Shown one piece after another: positions 51,284 to 59,686 of a stretch of DNA of 64,000 nt. Source of the DNA: JAVVHH01 sp963835135 (GTDB lineage: Bacteria; Pseudomonadota; Alphaproteobacteria; Acetobacterales; Acetobacteraceae); contig CAWIEF010000001.1 of the NCBI GenBank assembly GCA_963835135.1, positions 62,001 to 126,000 on the forward strand, in the 5' to 3' direction. Both the position numbers and the translations under genes were made by a program. The stretch's first letter is position 1, and the number at the start of each line of letters is the position of its first letter. The notes under the pieces were generated by a model that did not search any database, was not told the origin of the DNA, and saw only the letters and a program-made list of their open reading frames with translations.

Positions 51284-52096
51284 ATGAGTTTCGAAGGCCC
51301 AACGACGCTGCGTGTCGCAATCGCCGGGTTTGGCGCCATCGGCAAGGAGATCGGCCGACATCTGCTCGCCGGCATGCCCGGCCTGTCACTCGTGGCGGTG
51401 GGCGTTCGCAATCACGCGGCGGCCCGGGCGGCGCTGCCGGACCATGTCAGCGTCGGCGACATCGGCGCGCTCGCGCCGCTGGCCGACATCATCGTCGAGT
51501 GCGCGCCGGCGTCCGTGCTCCCCGAGATTGCGGAGCCGGCGCTGCGGGCCGGCCGCAGCGTGGTGGTGCTGAGTTGCGGCGCGCTGCTCGAGCAACCGGA
51601 GTTGATCGACCTGGCGCGTGCGCATGGCGGGCGCATCCTCGTGCCGACCGGGGCGCTGCTGGGGCTGGATGCGGTCGCGGCCGCGGCCGAAGGCACGATC
51701 GACAGCGTCACCATGATCACCCGCAAACCGCCGGGCGGTCTGGCGGGAGCGCCGCATCTCGTGCGGCACGGCATCAGCGTCGATGGGCTGACCGAGGCCA
51801 AGCTCGTCTTCGAAGGCTCGGCGCGGGAGGCGGCGCGCGGCTTCCCGGCCAACGTCAACGTTGCGGCGGCATTGTCCCTGGCCGGGATCGGCCCCGACCG
51901 CACGCGGATCGCGATCTGGGCCGACCCGGCGGTCACCCGAAACGTGCATCGGATCGAGGTCGAAGCCGACTCCGCCCGCTTCACCCTCCAGATCGAAAAC
52001 GTCCCCAGCGAGAACCCACGCACCGGCCGCATCACCGCGCTCTCGGTCGTGGCCCTGCTGCGCAAGCTGCGCAGTCCACTCGCGGTCGGAACATGA
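51284..52096 (+). CDS. nadX: Aspartate dehydrogenase (NadX-like)
   Basis: NAD(P)-dependent enzyme of 270 residues that interconverts L-aspartate and iminoaspartate/oxaloacetate plus ammonia. The nucleotide-binding GFGAIG is at residues 15–20. The family pattern continues with DIIVECAPASV, VVLSCGALLE, RILVPTGALLGLDAV and NVNVAAALSLAGIGPD; the segment with TRKPPGGLAGAPH is also typical. In this catabolic setting it could release ammonia from an aspartate-like intermediate rather than feed NAD synthesis. ATG at 51284; the 64-base gap upstream contains nothing clear. Four-base overlap is possible with the next gene if ATG 52093 is used there. Confidence 0.85.
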   Translation: MSFEGPTTLRVAIAGFGAIGKEIGRHLLAGMPGLSLVAVGVRNHAAARAALPDHVSVGDIGALAPLADIIVECAPASVLPEIAEPALRAGRSVVVLSCGALLEQPELIDLARAHGGRILVPTGALLGLDAVAAAAEGTIDSVTMITRKPPGGLAGAPHLVRHGISVDGLTEAKLVFEGSAREAARGFPANVNVAAALSLAGIGPDRTRIAIWADPAVTRNVHRIEVEADSARFTLQIENVPSENPRTGRITALSVVALLRKLRSPLAVGT

Positions 52097-52110
52097 CTGA
52101 AAGGAAACCG

Positions 52111-53310
52111 ATGCACGCCATCACGCGCCGATCAGCCCTGGCCGCCGCCGCAGCCCTAGCCACGCCGGCCGTCTTGCGGGCTCAGCCGCAGGAATGGGTG
52201 ATCGGCGCACCGTTGCCGATTACCGGCGGTTTGGCACCGGACGGCGCCAAACAACAGCGCGGGTACCAATTCTGGGCCGATACGGTCAACGCGGCGGGTG
52301 GCGTCACGGTCGGCACGCAGCGGATCAGGGTGCGCCTGGTCTTCGCCGACTACCAATCCAACACCCCGCGTGCGGTTCAGGCTGCGGATCGACTGATCAC
52401 TCAGGACAAAGCGAACATACTTTTCGGCCCGTTGGGCTCCGGCGCGACCAAGGCGACGTCGTCGGTCGCCGAGCGCTACAAAGTGCCGCTGATCGCGGCC
52501 AGCGCGTCGTCGGTCGAGGTCTACGATCAGGGCTACAAATACCTGTTCGGCACATTCACCCCCAACGCGACCCTGACGACGCCGCTGGTGGAGATCGTGC
52601 GGACGCAAGCGCCGGACGTGGCGACCATGGCGATCCTGGCGCGCAACGACCTGTTCCCGCTTGCGATCGCGCAGGAAATGGAGAAGGCGGCCAAGGCACG
52701 CGGCATCGGCGTCACTAGCTTCGACAAATACGCCATCGGCACCATGGACCATGCGAGCGCGATCTCGGCCATGGCCGCGTCGGCGCCGCACTGGGTATTC
52801 GCCACCGGCTACATCAACGACCTGCTGCTGATCCGGCGTCAGATGGCGGAGCTGAAGCTGAGCGCCCCGGTGGTCACCATGCTCGCCGGCCCGGCCTATC
52901 GCGAGTTCCGCGAGGAGTTGGGCCCGCTGGCCAACGGTGTGACCACTGCCTCCTGGTGGGCGCCGGCCGCCGGCTATACCGGGTGCAAGGGCCCGTGGGA
53001 GACGACGGACGCCTTCGTGCAAGCCTACACGGCCAAGCTGGGGGCAACGCCGGATTACGGCGAGGCGTCGGCGGTCGCCTGCGGGGTCGCCGCACAACTC
53101 GCCGCCGAAGCGGCCGGCAGCATCGACCCGGTCGCCGTGCGCGACGCCTTGGCCAAACTCGACGCACCCACCTTCTTCGGCCCGCTCCAATTCGGCCCCG
53201 ACGGGCAAGAGACCGCGCTGAAGCCGCCGGTGCTGCAGATCCAGGACGGCAAGCTGGTCGTGCTCTATCCCGACGAGATCAAGCAGGCGGCCTTCCGTCG
53301 CATGGCCTAA
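52111..53310 (+). CDS. Liv-type ABC transporter substrate-binding protein (second Liv system)
   Basis: Periplasmic Peripla_BP_6 protein of 399 residues. The signal peptide MHAITRRSALAAAAALATPA with AVLRAQ cleavage region carries a twin arginine. The mature chain opens VIGAPLPITGGLAPDGAKQQRGYQF and includes ILFGPLGSGATKATS and IAASASSVEVY. ATG at 52111 has AAAGGA upstream and is preferred; ATG at 52093 overlaps the nadX stop (ATGA) and would add six residues. It precedes LivH, LivM, LivG and LivF, giving a full importer. Confidence 0.9.
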   Translation: MHAITRRSALAAAAALATPAVLRAQPQEWVIGAPLPITGGLAPDGAKQQRGYQFWADTVNAAGGVTVGTQRIRVRLVFADYQSNTPRAVQAADRLITQDKANILFGPLGSGATKATSSVAERYKVPLIAASASSVEVYDQGYKYLFGTFTPNATLTTPLVEIVRTQAPDVATMAILARNDLFPLAIAQEMEKAAKARGIGVTSFDKYAIGTMDHASAISAMAASAPHWVFATGYINDLLLIRRQMAELKLSAPVVTMLAGPAYREFREELGPLANGVTTASWWAPAAGYTGCKGPWETTDAFVQAYTAKLGATPDYGEASAVACGVAAQLAAEAAGSIDPVAVRDALAKLDAPTFFGPLQFGPDGQETALKPPVLQIQDGKLVVLYPDEIKQAAFRRMA

Positions 53311-53321
53311 GTCCACCGAGG

Positions 53322-54185
53322 ATGATCGCGCAGGTCCTGATCAACGGCCTGCTGCTGGGCGGGCTGTACGCCTGTGTCGCGGCCGGCTTCTCGCTCGTCT
53401 GGGGCGTGCTCAACGTCATCAACCTCCTGCACGGCACGCTGGTGGTGTTCGGCAGCTACCTCGCCTGGCTCGCCTGGCGCGACTTCGGCCTGCATCCGCT
53501 GGTGTCGCTGCCCGCGGTGGCGGTGATCACGGCGGCATCGGGCGCGCTCGTGCAGATGGTGTTGCTGAACCCGGTCGTCGGAGCGCCGGTGCTGATCACG
53601 CTCGTGGTGACGTTCGGGCTCGATCTGATGTTCAATAACGCGTTGCTGCTCGGCTTCGGCGCCGACTACCGCACCATCCGCCCCAACTGGAGCCCGGGGA
53701 CAGCGATACTGGGCGGGCTGCGCATCCCGCTCGACCGCGCGATGGCTGCCACGGCCGCCTTGGCGATGACCGGGTTGCTCTGGCTGCTGCTGCGCCGATC
53801 GTGGTTGGGACGGGCCATCGTGGCGGTGCGCATGGATGGCGACGCGGCCGCACTGATGGGGATCAGGGTGCGCCGGATCTATGTCGCCACCTTTGCGCTC
53901 GGGGCGGGGCTGGCCGGTGCGGCCGGGGCGTTGTTGGGTCTGGTGTTCCCGATCTCGCCGCTGGCCGCGGAATCCTACCTCGGCACCGCGTTCACCGTCT
54001 GCGTGCTCGGCGGTCTCGGCAGCGTGGTGGGGGCGGCCGCGGGCGGGATCGCATTGGGGCTGATCGAGAGCGTCGCCGGGCTGTATCTAGGGTCGGAGAA
54101 CGCGTCGATCGCGTCGTTCGTGCTGCTGATTCTGCTGCTCGCCGTGCGGCCCGACGGGCTGTTCGGCCGCAAGGGCTTCGCGTGA
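53322..54185 (+). CDS. livH: Branched-chain amino acid type ABC permease LivH
   Basis: Inner-membrane permease of 287 residues with about eight helices. Start MIAQVLINGLLLGGLYACVAAG is the standard LivH opening; the conserved EAA-like loop VRMDGDAAALMGIRVRRIY and the GLGSVVGAAAGGIALGLIE segment follow. ATG at 53322 lies 11 bases after the binding-protein stop. Its stop overlaps the livM GTG (GTGA). Confidence 0.93.
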   Translation: MIAQVLINGLLLGGLYACVAAGFSLVWGVLNVINLLHGTLVVFGSYLAWLAWRDFGLHPLVSLPAVAVITAASGALVQMVLLNPVVGAPVLITLVVTFGLDLMFNNALLLGFGADYRTIRPNWSPGTAILGGLRIPLDRAMAATAALAMTGLLWLLLRRSWLGRAIVAVRMDGDAAALMGIRVRRIYVATFALGAGLAGAAGALLGLVFPISPLAAESYLGTAFTVCVLGGLGSVVGAAAGGIALGLIESVAGLYLGSENASIASFVLLILLLAVRPDGLFGRKGFA

Positions 54186-55094
54186 AGCCAACTGCCGTCC
54201 TGGTGGCCGCGATCGCCGCCGCGCTCGTGCTGGCGGCCGTCGGCGAACCGTATCCGCTCCGTCTCGGCATGACGCTGGCGATGGACATCACGCTCGCGAC
54301 CAGTTGGAACCTGATCGGCGGCATGGCGGGCTACCCGTCCTTCGCCACGGCGGCGTTCTTCGGCGTGGGCGCCTATGCCGGGGCGCTGGCGCAGGCGGCC
54401 GGCCTGCCGTTGCCGCTCGCATGGGCCGCCGGCGGCGTGGCGGCAGGCGCTGTCGCGCTGCTGGTCGGCTGGGTCGTGCTCCCGTTGCGTGGGCACTACT
54501 TCGCCATCGCCAGCCTGGCGGTGGTGATCGTGCTGCGCCAACTCGCCACCAACTGGACCGATCTGACCGGCGGCGGCATGGGGTTGAACCTGCCGGTGAT
54601 GCCCGCCAGCCCGCGAGACTCAGGCCCGGATCTTCTTCGCCGGCCAGGCCGTCGTGGCGCTGATCGCCGCCGGCGCCGCCTTGTTGGTCGCCCACGGCCG
54701 GCTCGGTTTCGCGCTCCGCTGCATCAAACAGAACGAGACCGCCGCCGGCATGCTCGGACTGGACGCGCGCGCAGCCAAGGTCGCCGCGTTCGCCTTGTCC
54801 GCCGCGCTGGTCGGGCCAGCCGGCGCAATCTACGCCTCCAGCGTCTCCTATATCGAACCGGGCGACGTGTTCGACCTCGTGACGACGGTCGAGCCGATCA
54901 TCATGGCCATGCTGGGCGGCGTCGGCACCGTCGCCGGACCGATCCTCGGCGCGGGCCTGTTCCTGCTGCTCGAGCAGACGGTGTGGGCGAACTTCTTGTC
55001 GGTGCATGCGGCCCTGCTGGGCGGGATCGTCGTCCTGCTGGCGATCTTCCTGCCCCAGGGCGTGCTGGGCGGGGTCCGCCGCGTGCGGGTATGA
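54182..55094 (+). CDS. livM: Branched-chain amino acid type ABC permease LivM, apparent +1 frameshift
   Basis: Second permease, about 303 residues if repaired. From GTG 54182 the first frame encodes YPLRLGMTLAMDITLATSWNLIGG, the helices that follow and GHYFAIASLAVVIVL up to about VMPASPRDS. Near 54618–54629 the protein continues one base later with IFFAGQAVVALIAAGAALLV, then ALRCIKQNETAAGMLGLD and GGVGTVAGPILGAGLF to the stop at 55094. The length is 3n+1, consistent with one surplus base in GACTCAGGCCCGG. Both halves are well conserved, so a sequence error is more likely than decay. Its stop overlaps the livG ATG. Confidence 0.88.
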
Positions 55095-55831
55095 CGGCAC
55101 TGTTGCAGGTCGAGGGATTGGGCGTGCGGTTTGCCGGCCTCCAAGCGCTGGCCGAGGTCTCGCTGCAGGCCCATCCTGGCGAGGTGATCGGCCTGATCGG
55201 ACCGAACGGCGCCGGCAAGACGACGTTCATCAACGCGGTGAGCGGCGCGGTGCCGTATCGCGGCCGGGTCGCGTTCGGTGGCCAGGCACTGCGTGGGTTG
55301 CAGCCGTTCCAGATCGCGCGCCTGAGGCTGTCGCGCACGTATCAGATCGTGCAGCCATTCCCGGCCATGACGGTGCTGGACAACGTCGCCGCCGGGGCGC
55401 TGTTCGTGCGCGCCGAACCATCGTTGGCACGCGCCCGCGCCTGGGCCGAGACGGTGCTGGACCGGGTCGGCCTGGCGTCCGCCTCCAGCCGGCCGGCGGG
55501 GCAGTTGACCCTCGCGCAGCGCAAGCGGCTCGAAGTCGCCAAGGCGCTGGCGGCGCGGCCGCGCATGTTGCTGCTGGACGAGGTCAATGCCGGGCTGAAC
55601 GCCTCGGAGATCGCCGAGGCGCTGACCCTCATCCGCGGCATCGCCGCCGAGGGCGTCGCCGTCCTGCTGGTCGAGCATTTGATGCGCGTCGTGTCCGGCC
55701 TGTGCAGCCGCGTGGTCGTGCTGCACCACGGCCGGTTGATCGCCGATGGCCCGCCCGCCGCCGTGCTCGCCGACCCGGCGGTCGTCGAAGCCTATCTCGG
55801 CGCCCGCTACGCCGAACGCAACCGCGCATGA
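55091..55831 (+). CDS. livG: Branched-chain amino acid type ABC ATPase LivG (second Liv system)
   Basis: ATPase of 246 residues. Walker A GPNGAGKTT, Q-loop SRTYQIVQPFPAMTVLDNV, the LivG-type signature LTLAQRKRLEVAKALA and Walker B MLLLDEVNAGLN, followed by LVEHLMRVV. ATG at 55091 overlaps the livM stop (ATGA). Glutamate and valine in LLLDEVNAGL replace the usual DEPxAGL proline, a variant seen in some Liv ATPases. Confidence 0.92.
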   Translation: MTALLQVEGLGVRFAGLQALAEVSLQAHPGEVIGLIGPNGAGKTTFINAVSGAVPYRGRVAFGGQALRGLQPFQIARLRLSRTYQIVQPFPAMTVLDNVAAGALFVRAEPSLARARAWAETVLDRVGLASASSRPAGQLTLAQRKRLEVAKALAARPRMLLLDEVNAGLNASEIAEALTLIRGIAAEGVAVLLVEHLMRVVSGLCSRVVVLHHGRLIADGPPAAVLADPAVVEAYLGARYAERNRA

Positions 55832-56537
55832 CCGCGCTGCTGGAGATCGAGGCGCTCGAGGCCGGCTACGGCGCGGTCCAGGTGCTCTGGGGCGTCACAC
55901 TGCGGCTGGCCGAACCGGGCATCGCCTGCCTGGTCGGATCGAACGGCGCCGGCAAGACCACGCTGATGCGCACGCTGTCGGGCCAGGTACGTGCGCGCGC
56001 CGGCCACGTGCGGTTCCAGGGCGCATCGCTCGATCGGATGCGGCCGGATCAGGTGCTGGAGGCCGGCATCGCGCACGTGCCGGAGGGGCGCCGCCTGTTC
56101 GCCGGCATGTCGGTCGAGGACAACCTCCTGCTCGGCGCCTACACGGCCCGGCGGATCGCCGTGCGCGGACTGGAACGGGCCTACGCCCTGTTTCCGCGCC
56201 TGCGCGAACGCCGCCGGCAGGATGCCTCGACCCTGTCCGGCGGCGAGCAGCAGATGTGCGCCATCGCCCGCGGCCTGATGTCCGAACCGAAGCTGTCTGC
56301 TGATCGACGAGCTGTCGCTCGGCCTGGCGCCGCGGCTGGTGGACGAACTGGCCGCCGCGCTTGGCCGACGTGCCCGCGAGCGGGACCTCGCTGCTGGTCG
56401 TGGAACAGGACGTGGCGACGGCGCTGGACCTGGCGCGCGAAGGCTTCGTCCTCGATCGCGGCCAGATCGTCCTGAGCGGACCGTCGGCCGCGCTGGCCGG
56501 CGATCCGCGGATCAAAGAGGCCTATCTCGGGCTCTAG
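55828..56537 (+). CDS. livF: Branched-chain amino acid type ABC ATPase LivF, two apparent +1 frameshifts
   Basis: ATPase of about 235 residues if repaired. The first frame from ATG 55828 has Walker A GSNGAGKTT, AHVPEGRRLFAGMSVEDNL and the signature LSGGEQQM. After MSEPKL a surplus base at about 56293–56298 shifts to LLIDELSLGLAPRLVDELAA, and a surplus T at 56361–56362 shifts again to VPASGTSLLVVEQDV and EAYLGL, ending with TAG at 56535–56537. The total length is 3n+2, as two insertions predict. The two breaks lie only about 65 bases apart. The stop overlaps the convergent gene by four bases. Confidence 0.86.
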
Positions 56538-57283
56538 GCCGGCAGGACGAGCTCCGTCAGGACCCGGCGCGTGTCCATCTCGTAATCGAGCCCGACCACC
56601 GGCGGGCGGCAGTAATGCCAGTCGATCCCATGGCGCGCGCCGCCTTTGGCCACGATGCCCTCGGCCAGATGCGGATGGATGTCGAACACGGTGTACACCT
56701 GGGTCGCCGTCGTGTCGGCCCAGGTGACGCCGGCCGCCGCCATGCGGCTCTCCATGATCGCCATGACATGGGCGATCTTGTCGCGCATGCCGTCCGGGCT
56801 GGTGTCGCCGTAGCGGACCGTCCGGTCCTTGTAGGCGCCGGGACCCTCAAGCAACTCGCCGCTGCCCGCGATCACGAACGAGCCCGGTGCATCCGGCGCC
56901 GGCACGGCGACGCTGAATGCATGGAAGCTCGGGCCGTCCGGTTTGTGCAACTCGGGACACACGTTGCTGCGGGCGACCGGGTTCTCCTCGTTGCGGAAGA
57001 TGCCCCACCGCTCCAGCGTGCCGACGTACTCCCGATTGAACGCGGTGAAGCCGGCATCGGTGAACGGGGCGGGGGAGCGCAGCTCGCAGGCGCCGAACGC
57101 GGTGAGCGGCAGGTCGGCGGCGCGCATGAACGCCTCGATGCGGCGGAACCCCTCCATCAGCGGGACCGGCTGCATGAACCGAACGCGCTGCATGGCAAAG
57201 CCGGGCTTGGCGATGACGCCCGCCGAATATTGGAATGGGCCAGGAATGAACCGATAGCAGTCGCGTTCGATCGTATCCGCCAT
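56534..57283 (-). CDS. Conserved protein resembling Rid/YjgF-type deaminase-like families
   Basis: Protein of 249 residues. It begins DTIERDCYRFIPGPFQYSAGV and has a strongly patterned centre: LTAFGACELRSPAPFTDAG, NPVARSNVCPEL and a C-terminal FDIHPHLAEGIVAKGGARHG. The F-Q-YS-GV opening and the ELRSPAPF and RSNVCPE segments look like a conserved family near catabolic operons. I place it near Rid-like proteins, which hydrolyse enamine or imine intermediates, with low certainty. ATG at 57283 has GGAG nine bases upstream; ATG 57289 is less well spaced. It converges on livF with a four-base overlap. Confidence 0.6.
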   Translation of the reverse strand: MADTIERDCYRFIPGPFQYSAGVIAKPGFAMQRVRFMQPVPLMEGFRRIEAFMRAADLPLTAFGACELRSPAPFTDAGFTAFNREYVGTLERWGIFRNEENPVARSNVCPELHKPDGPSFHAFSVAVPAPDAPGSFVIAGSGELLEGPGAYKDRTVRYGDTSPDGMRDKIAHVMAIMESRMAAAGVTWADTTATQVYTVFDIHPHLAEGIVAKGGARHGIDWHYCRPPVVGLDYEMDTRRVLTELVLPA

Positions 57284-57433
57284 CCGCATAGGCTCCGTCA
57301 GAATGCAGCCGCACAGTCGACACTGGGCCGGGGTTTGGCAAGCGGGTAGCGGGGCAGTCTGGCCCTTAAAGAAATGGGTGAGGAATTGTGGCCGAACGAC
57401 GGCCTCGTCTGTCCTCGCGTTCAATCCTGCCGC

Positions 57434-57719
57434 TTACCAGATGTCTGCGAGAGCTTGGTCGAGTTCGGCGTTGGCCGCCAGCGCGGTGACCCTTGCTTGT
57501 TTCGTACGCCGCTAAGATGGTCGGGACGCTGATGCCGTGTAAACGCCCGACGCGGGCGAGTTCCGCGAGGTTTACGTCGCCGAAGAGTGCTCGAAGATGT
57601 GAGCCGTGGCTATGTTCGCCACGTAGAACCCCGAGGATGGTTTGGTCACCAACCGGGATGGTCGAGGCGTTCTCGATTGCGTTGCGGATGGCTAGGAGGT
57701 CGTCCTTGTCCGGGATCAT
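57434..57719 (-). CDS. Small protein downstream of the nucleotidyltransferase remnant, apparent +1 frameshift
   Basis: About 95 residues if repaired. From ATG 57719 (excellent GGGGGA ribosome-binding site nine bases upstream) it reads MIPDKDDLLAIRNAI, then ALFGDVNLAELARVGRLHG, SVPTILAAYETSK. At CCC 57490–57492 the sensible frame shifts one base to VTALAANAELDQALADIW and a TAA at 57434. Read straight, the tail becomes an arginine-rich run to 57366. The VNLAELARVGRLHGIS segment could be a helix-turn-helix, but I do not recognise the family. It may be the partner of the upstream nucleotidyltransferase-like gene. Confidence 0.55.
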
Positions 57720-57736
57720 GTCACATCCCCCTTTCA

Positions 57737-58114
57737 TCATCTCGACGACGTGGTTTTGATCGTGGCGATCTCGCAGGGCGCGTCCGGAATGATCGGCGCA
57801 GCGACAGTGAGATCAATGTCTCCAAACGGAAGGGTGAGCTTCAGCGCATTGGCCTGCTCCTGGTAATTCGGGGTTACCGCCTCAGCGATTCGGTTCAGAC
57901 GGGGCGTCATCCAAGAGAGCGCTTGGGCGTCATGGGTGAAGATGTCGATATCCTTGCTGACCCTGTGGTCGAAGCGGAACATCAGGACGGTTCCGCCGCC
58001 ATGGCGGAAGTCGAGCTTGCCGTGGCCGGCGTCCTAAAGGCTGTCGATGATGCGCAGGGCGGGGCCGATCAGCTGTTTCCAAGTGTTCCGGTCGGGGATC
58101 GCTGGCGTTGTCAT
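57737..58114 (-). pseudogene. AbiEii-like nucleotidyltransferase fragment with in-frame amber codon
   Basis: From ATG 58114 the frame reads MTTPAIPDRNTWKQLIG, then a TAG at codon 27 (58034–58036), then continues in the same frame with DAGHGKLDFRHGGGTVL and RFDHRVSKDIDIF to 57737. The GG followed by S-K-D-I-D-I-F matches the catalytic G-[GS]…DxD pattern of MNT/AbiEii-type nucleotidyltransferases. A start at ATG 57982, after the stop, would lose the GG motif. At about 125 codons it is shorter than full AbiEii toxins. It is either inactive, carries a base error, or is read through. The small downstream gene begins 18 bases after its stop. Confidence 0.6.
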
Positions 58115-58383
58115 CGATATGTCCCACGTGGCTTGAACTCGTCGGTTGAGGGGATGCCTCGTGCCTTTCGATCGAATGGAGGCAAAAGGCAGACCCGTCC
58201 CCTGAACCGCTCCCCGTATTCTACACCAACAGGCTGATCCCCTCCTTGGGGGTAGCCGCAAAGCTAATGATACGGGGCATTTCGAACTGACCCACTATCG
58301 GCAAGCGCCGCATCTTGATCTTGACCGCGTATGCCCCGACGGTGGCGCCGACGACCATCAAGCCGCTGGAGCAGACCGTGGGC
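58115..58383. other. Gap with no gene recognised, possible mobile-element scar
   Basis: These 269 bases hold no supported gene. A small hairpin (CCCCTCCTTGGGG) lies near 58236, and on the minus strand GTGGGTCAGTTCGAA near 58280 resembles the GTGGGTCAGTT sequence that flanks many IS21-type elements. No inverted repeat or transposase supports an insertion sequence. The promoter of the sugar-type importer should lie on the right side. Confidence 0.35.
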
Positions 58384-59682
58384 ATGCCGCTATCGCTTCC
58401 TCGCCGAATCGCGCTGCAGGCCGGGGCCGTCCTCTTGGCCCGTCCATTCATCCGGCCGGCCCGTGCTGCCGAGCCGCTCGGCTTCTCGACCTGGTCTGCC
58501 GCGGTGGATCAAGTCAAGGCGCACCTTGCGGCCTTCGAGAAGCAGACCGGTATCTCGGTCGCCTATACCAATTCGCCATTCGCCCAATACCGCGAAACCA
58601 TGATCACCAAATTCACCGGCGGCGCGCCCGTCGACCTGCTGTGGGTCTCGGACGGTTGGTTGCCCGAATTCGCCCAGGCAGGCTGGCTCGCCCCCATCGA
58701 CCGCTTCAAGCAGTTGACCGCATACGACGCCGTCACCTCCGACTTCTGCAACGAATCGGTCATGTATGACGGCAAGCAATACGGGCTGACCTATTACACC
58801 GACTACATGGGCTTCCTCTACAACGCCGACATCCTGCAAAAGGCAGGGTTCGCCGCGCCACCGCAGAGTTGGGACGAGGTCACCAGCCAAGCCGCCGCGA
58901 TCAAGGCCAAGGGCCTGCTCGACTATCCGGTGTCGATCGGCATGGCGCAGGAGAGTTGGCTGATCGAGTTCATCTCCGCCCTGGTGTTCTCGCACGGGGG
59001 GCGGCTGGTCGATGATGCCGGCGTCGCCGTCATGCAGGATCGCAAGACCCAGGCTGCGCTGACGTGGCTGGCGGACGCGGTGCAGAAGCACGGGATCGTC
59101 TCGCCGGGCTGCGTCCAAATCGGCGAACTCGAGATCCTCAAGAGCGCCTCGGCCGGGCGGGCGGCGTTCGTCCTGCTGCCGAAGTATCGCCTGCGCGTGC
59201 TCAACGATCCTGCGCAGAGCCAGGTCGCCGGGCAGTTCAAGCAGGCGATGATGCCAACGGGCCCCGATGGCTCGCATGCGACGGTCGGCTGGATGCGCTT
59301 CTACGGCATGACCCCACACGCGGTCGCCACGCCGGCGCGCGCCGAACAGGCGGCCAAACTCATGGAGTGGTTCGGTGGCAAGGCGGACGGCGAGTATCGC
59401 TTCCAGAAGACCGTGCTGAAAGACCTCGCCCTCGGCTTCGGCATCAAATCGCTCTACGACGACCCCGAGGTCCGCCGCGACCTGGCGGCCTACGGCGACC
59501 CGGATCTCATGGCCCGGCAGCAAGCGCTCGCGCGCAAGAAAGACACGATCGCGCCCTGGTTCGGCGAGTGGAACGACACCAACGGCACCGCCTGGCAGCA
59601 AGCCGTCACCGGCAAGATCGCGCCGGCCGCGGCCTTGAAGAGTGCCGCCGCCAAGTGGACGGAGCTGAAGAGCGCTGGCTGA
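58384..59682 (+). CDS. Sugar-type ABC transporter substrate-binding protein (SBP family 1)
   Basis: Periplasmic binding protein of 432 residues. The N-terminus MPLSLPRRIALQAGAVLLARP is a signal with an RR pair; cleavage is likely after PARAAE. The mature chain has WSAAVDQVKAHLAAFEKQTGI, the family-1 signature YRETMITKFTGGAPVDLLWVS and YYTDYMGFLYNADIL. ATG at 58384 was chosen over 58315, where upstream codons look non-coding. It begins an importer operon with two permeases and an UgpC/MalK-like ATPase. The downstream molybdenum hydroxylase suggests that the ligand may not be a common sugar. Confidence 0.9.
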   Translation: MPLSLPRRIALQAGAVLLARPFIRPARAAEPLGFSTWSAAVDQVKAHLAAFEKQTGISVAYTNSPFAQYRETMITKFTGGAPVDLLWVSDGWLPEFAQAGWLAPIDRFKQLTAYDAVTSDFCNESVMYDGKQYGLTYYTDYMGFLYNADILQKAGFAAPPQSWDEVTSQAAAIKAKGLLDYPVSIGMAQESWLIEFISALVFSHGGRLVDDAGVAVMQDRKTQAALTWLADAVQKHGIVSPGCVQIGELEILKSASAGRAAFVLLPKYRLRVLNDPAQSQVAGQFKQAMMPTGPDGSHATVGWMRFYGMTPHAVATPARAEQAAKLMEWFGGKADGEYRFQKTVLKDLALGFGIKSLYDDPEVRRDLAAYGDPDLMARQQALARKKDTIAPWFGEWNDTNGTAWQQAVTGKIAPAAALKSAAAKWTELKSAG

Positions 59683-59686
59683 GCCG

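Noticed and set aside
58221..58383. Possible IS21-type insertion sequence end (GTGGGTCAGTTCGAA)
   Set aside because: Only a short resemblance; no terminal inverted repeats, target duplication or transposase are present.
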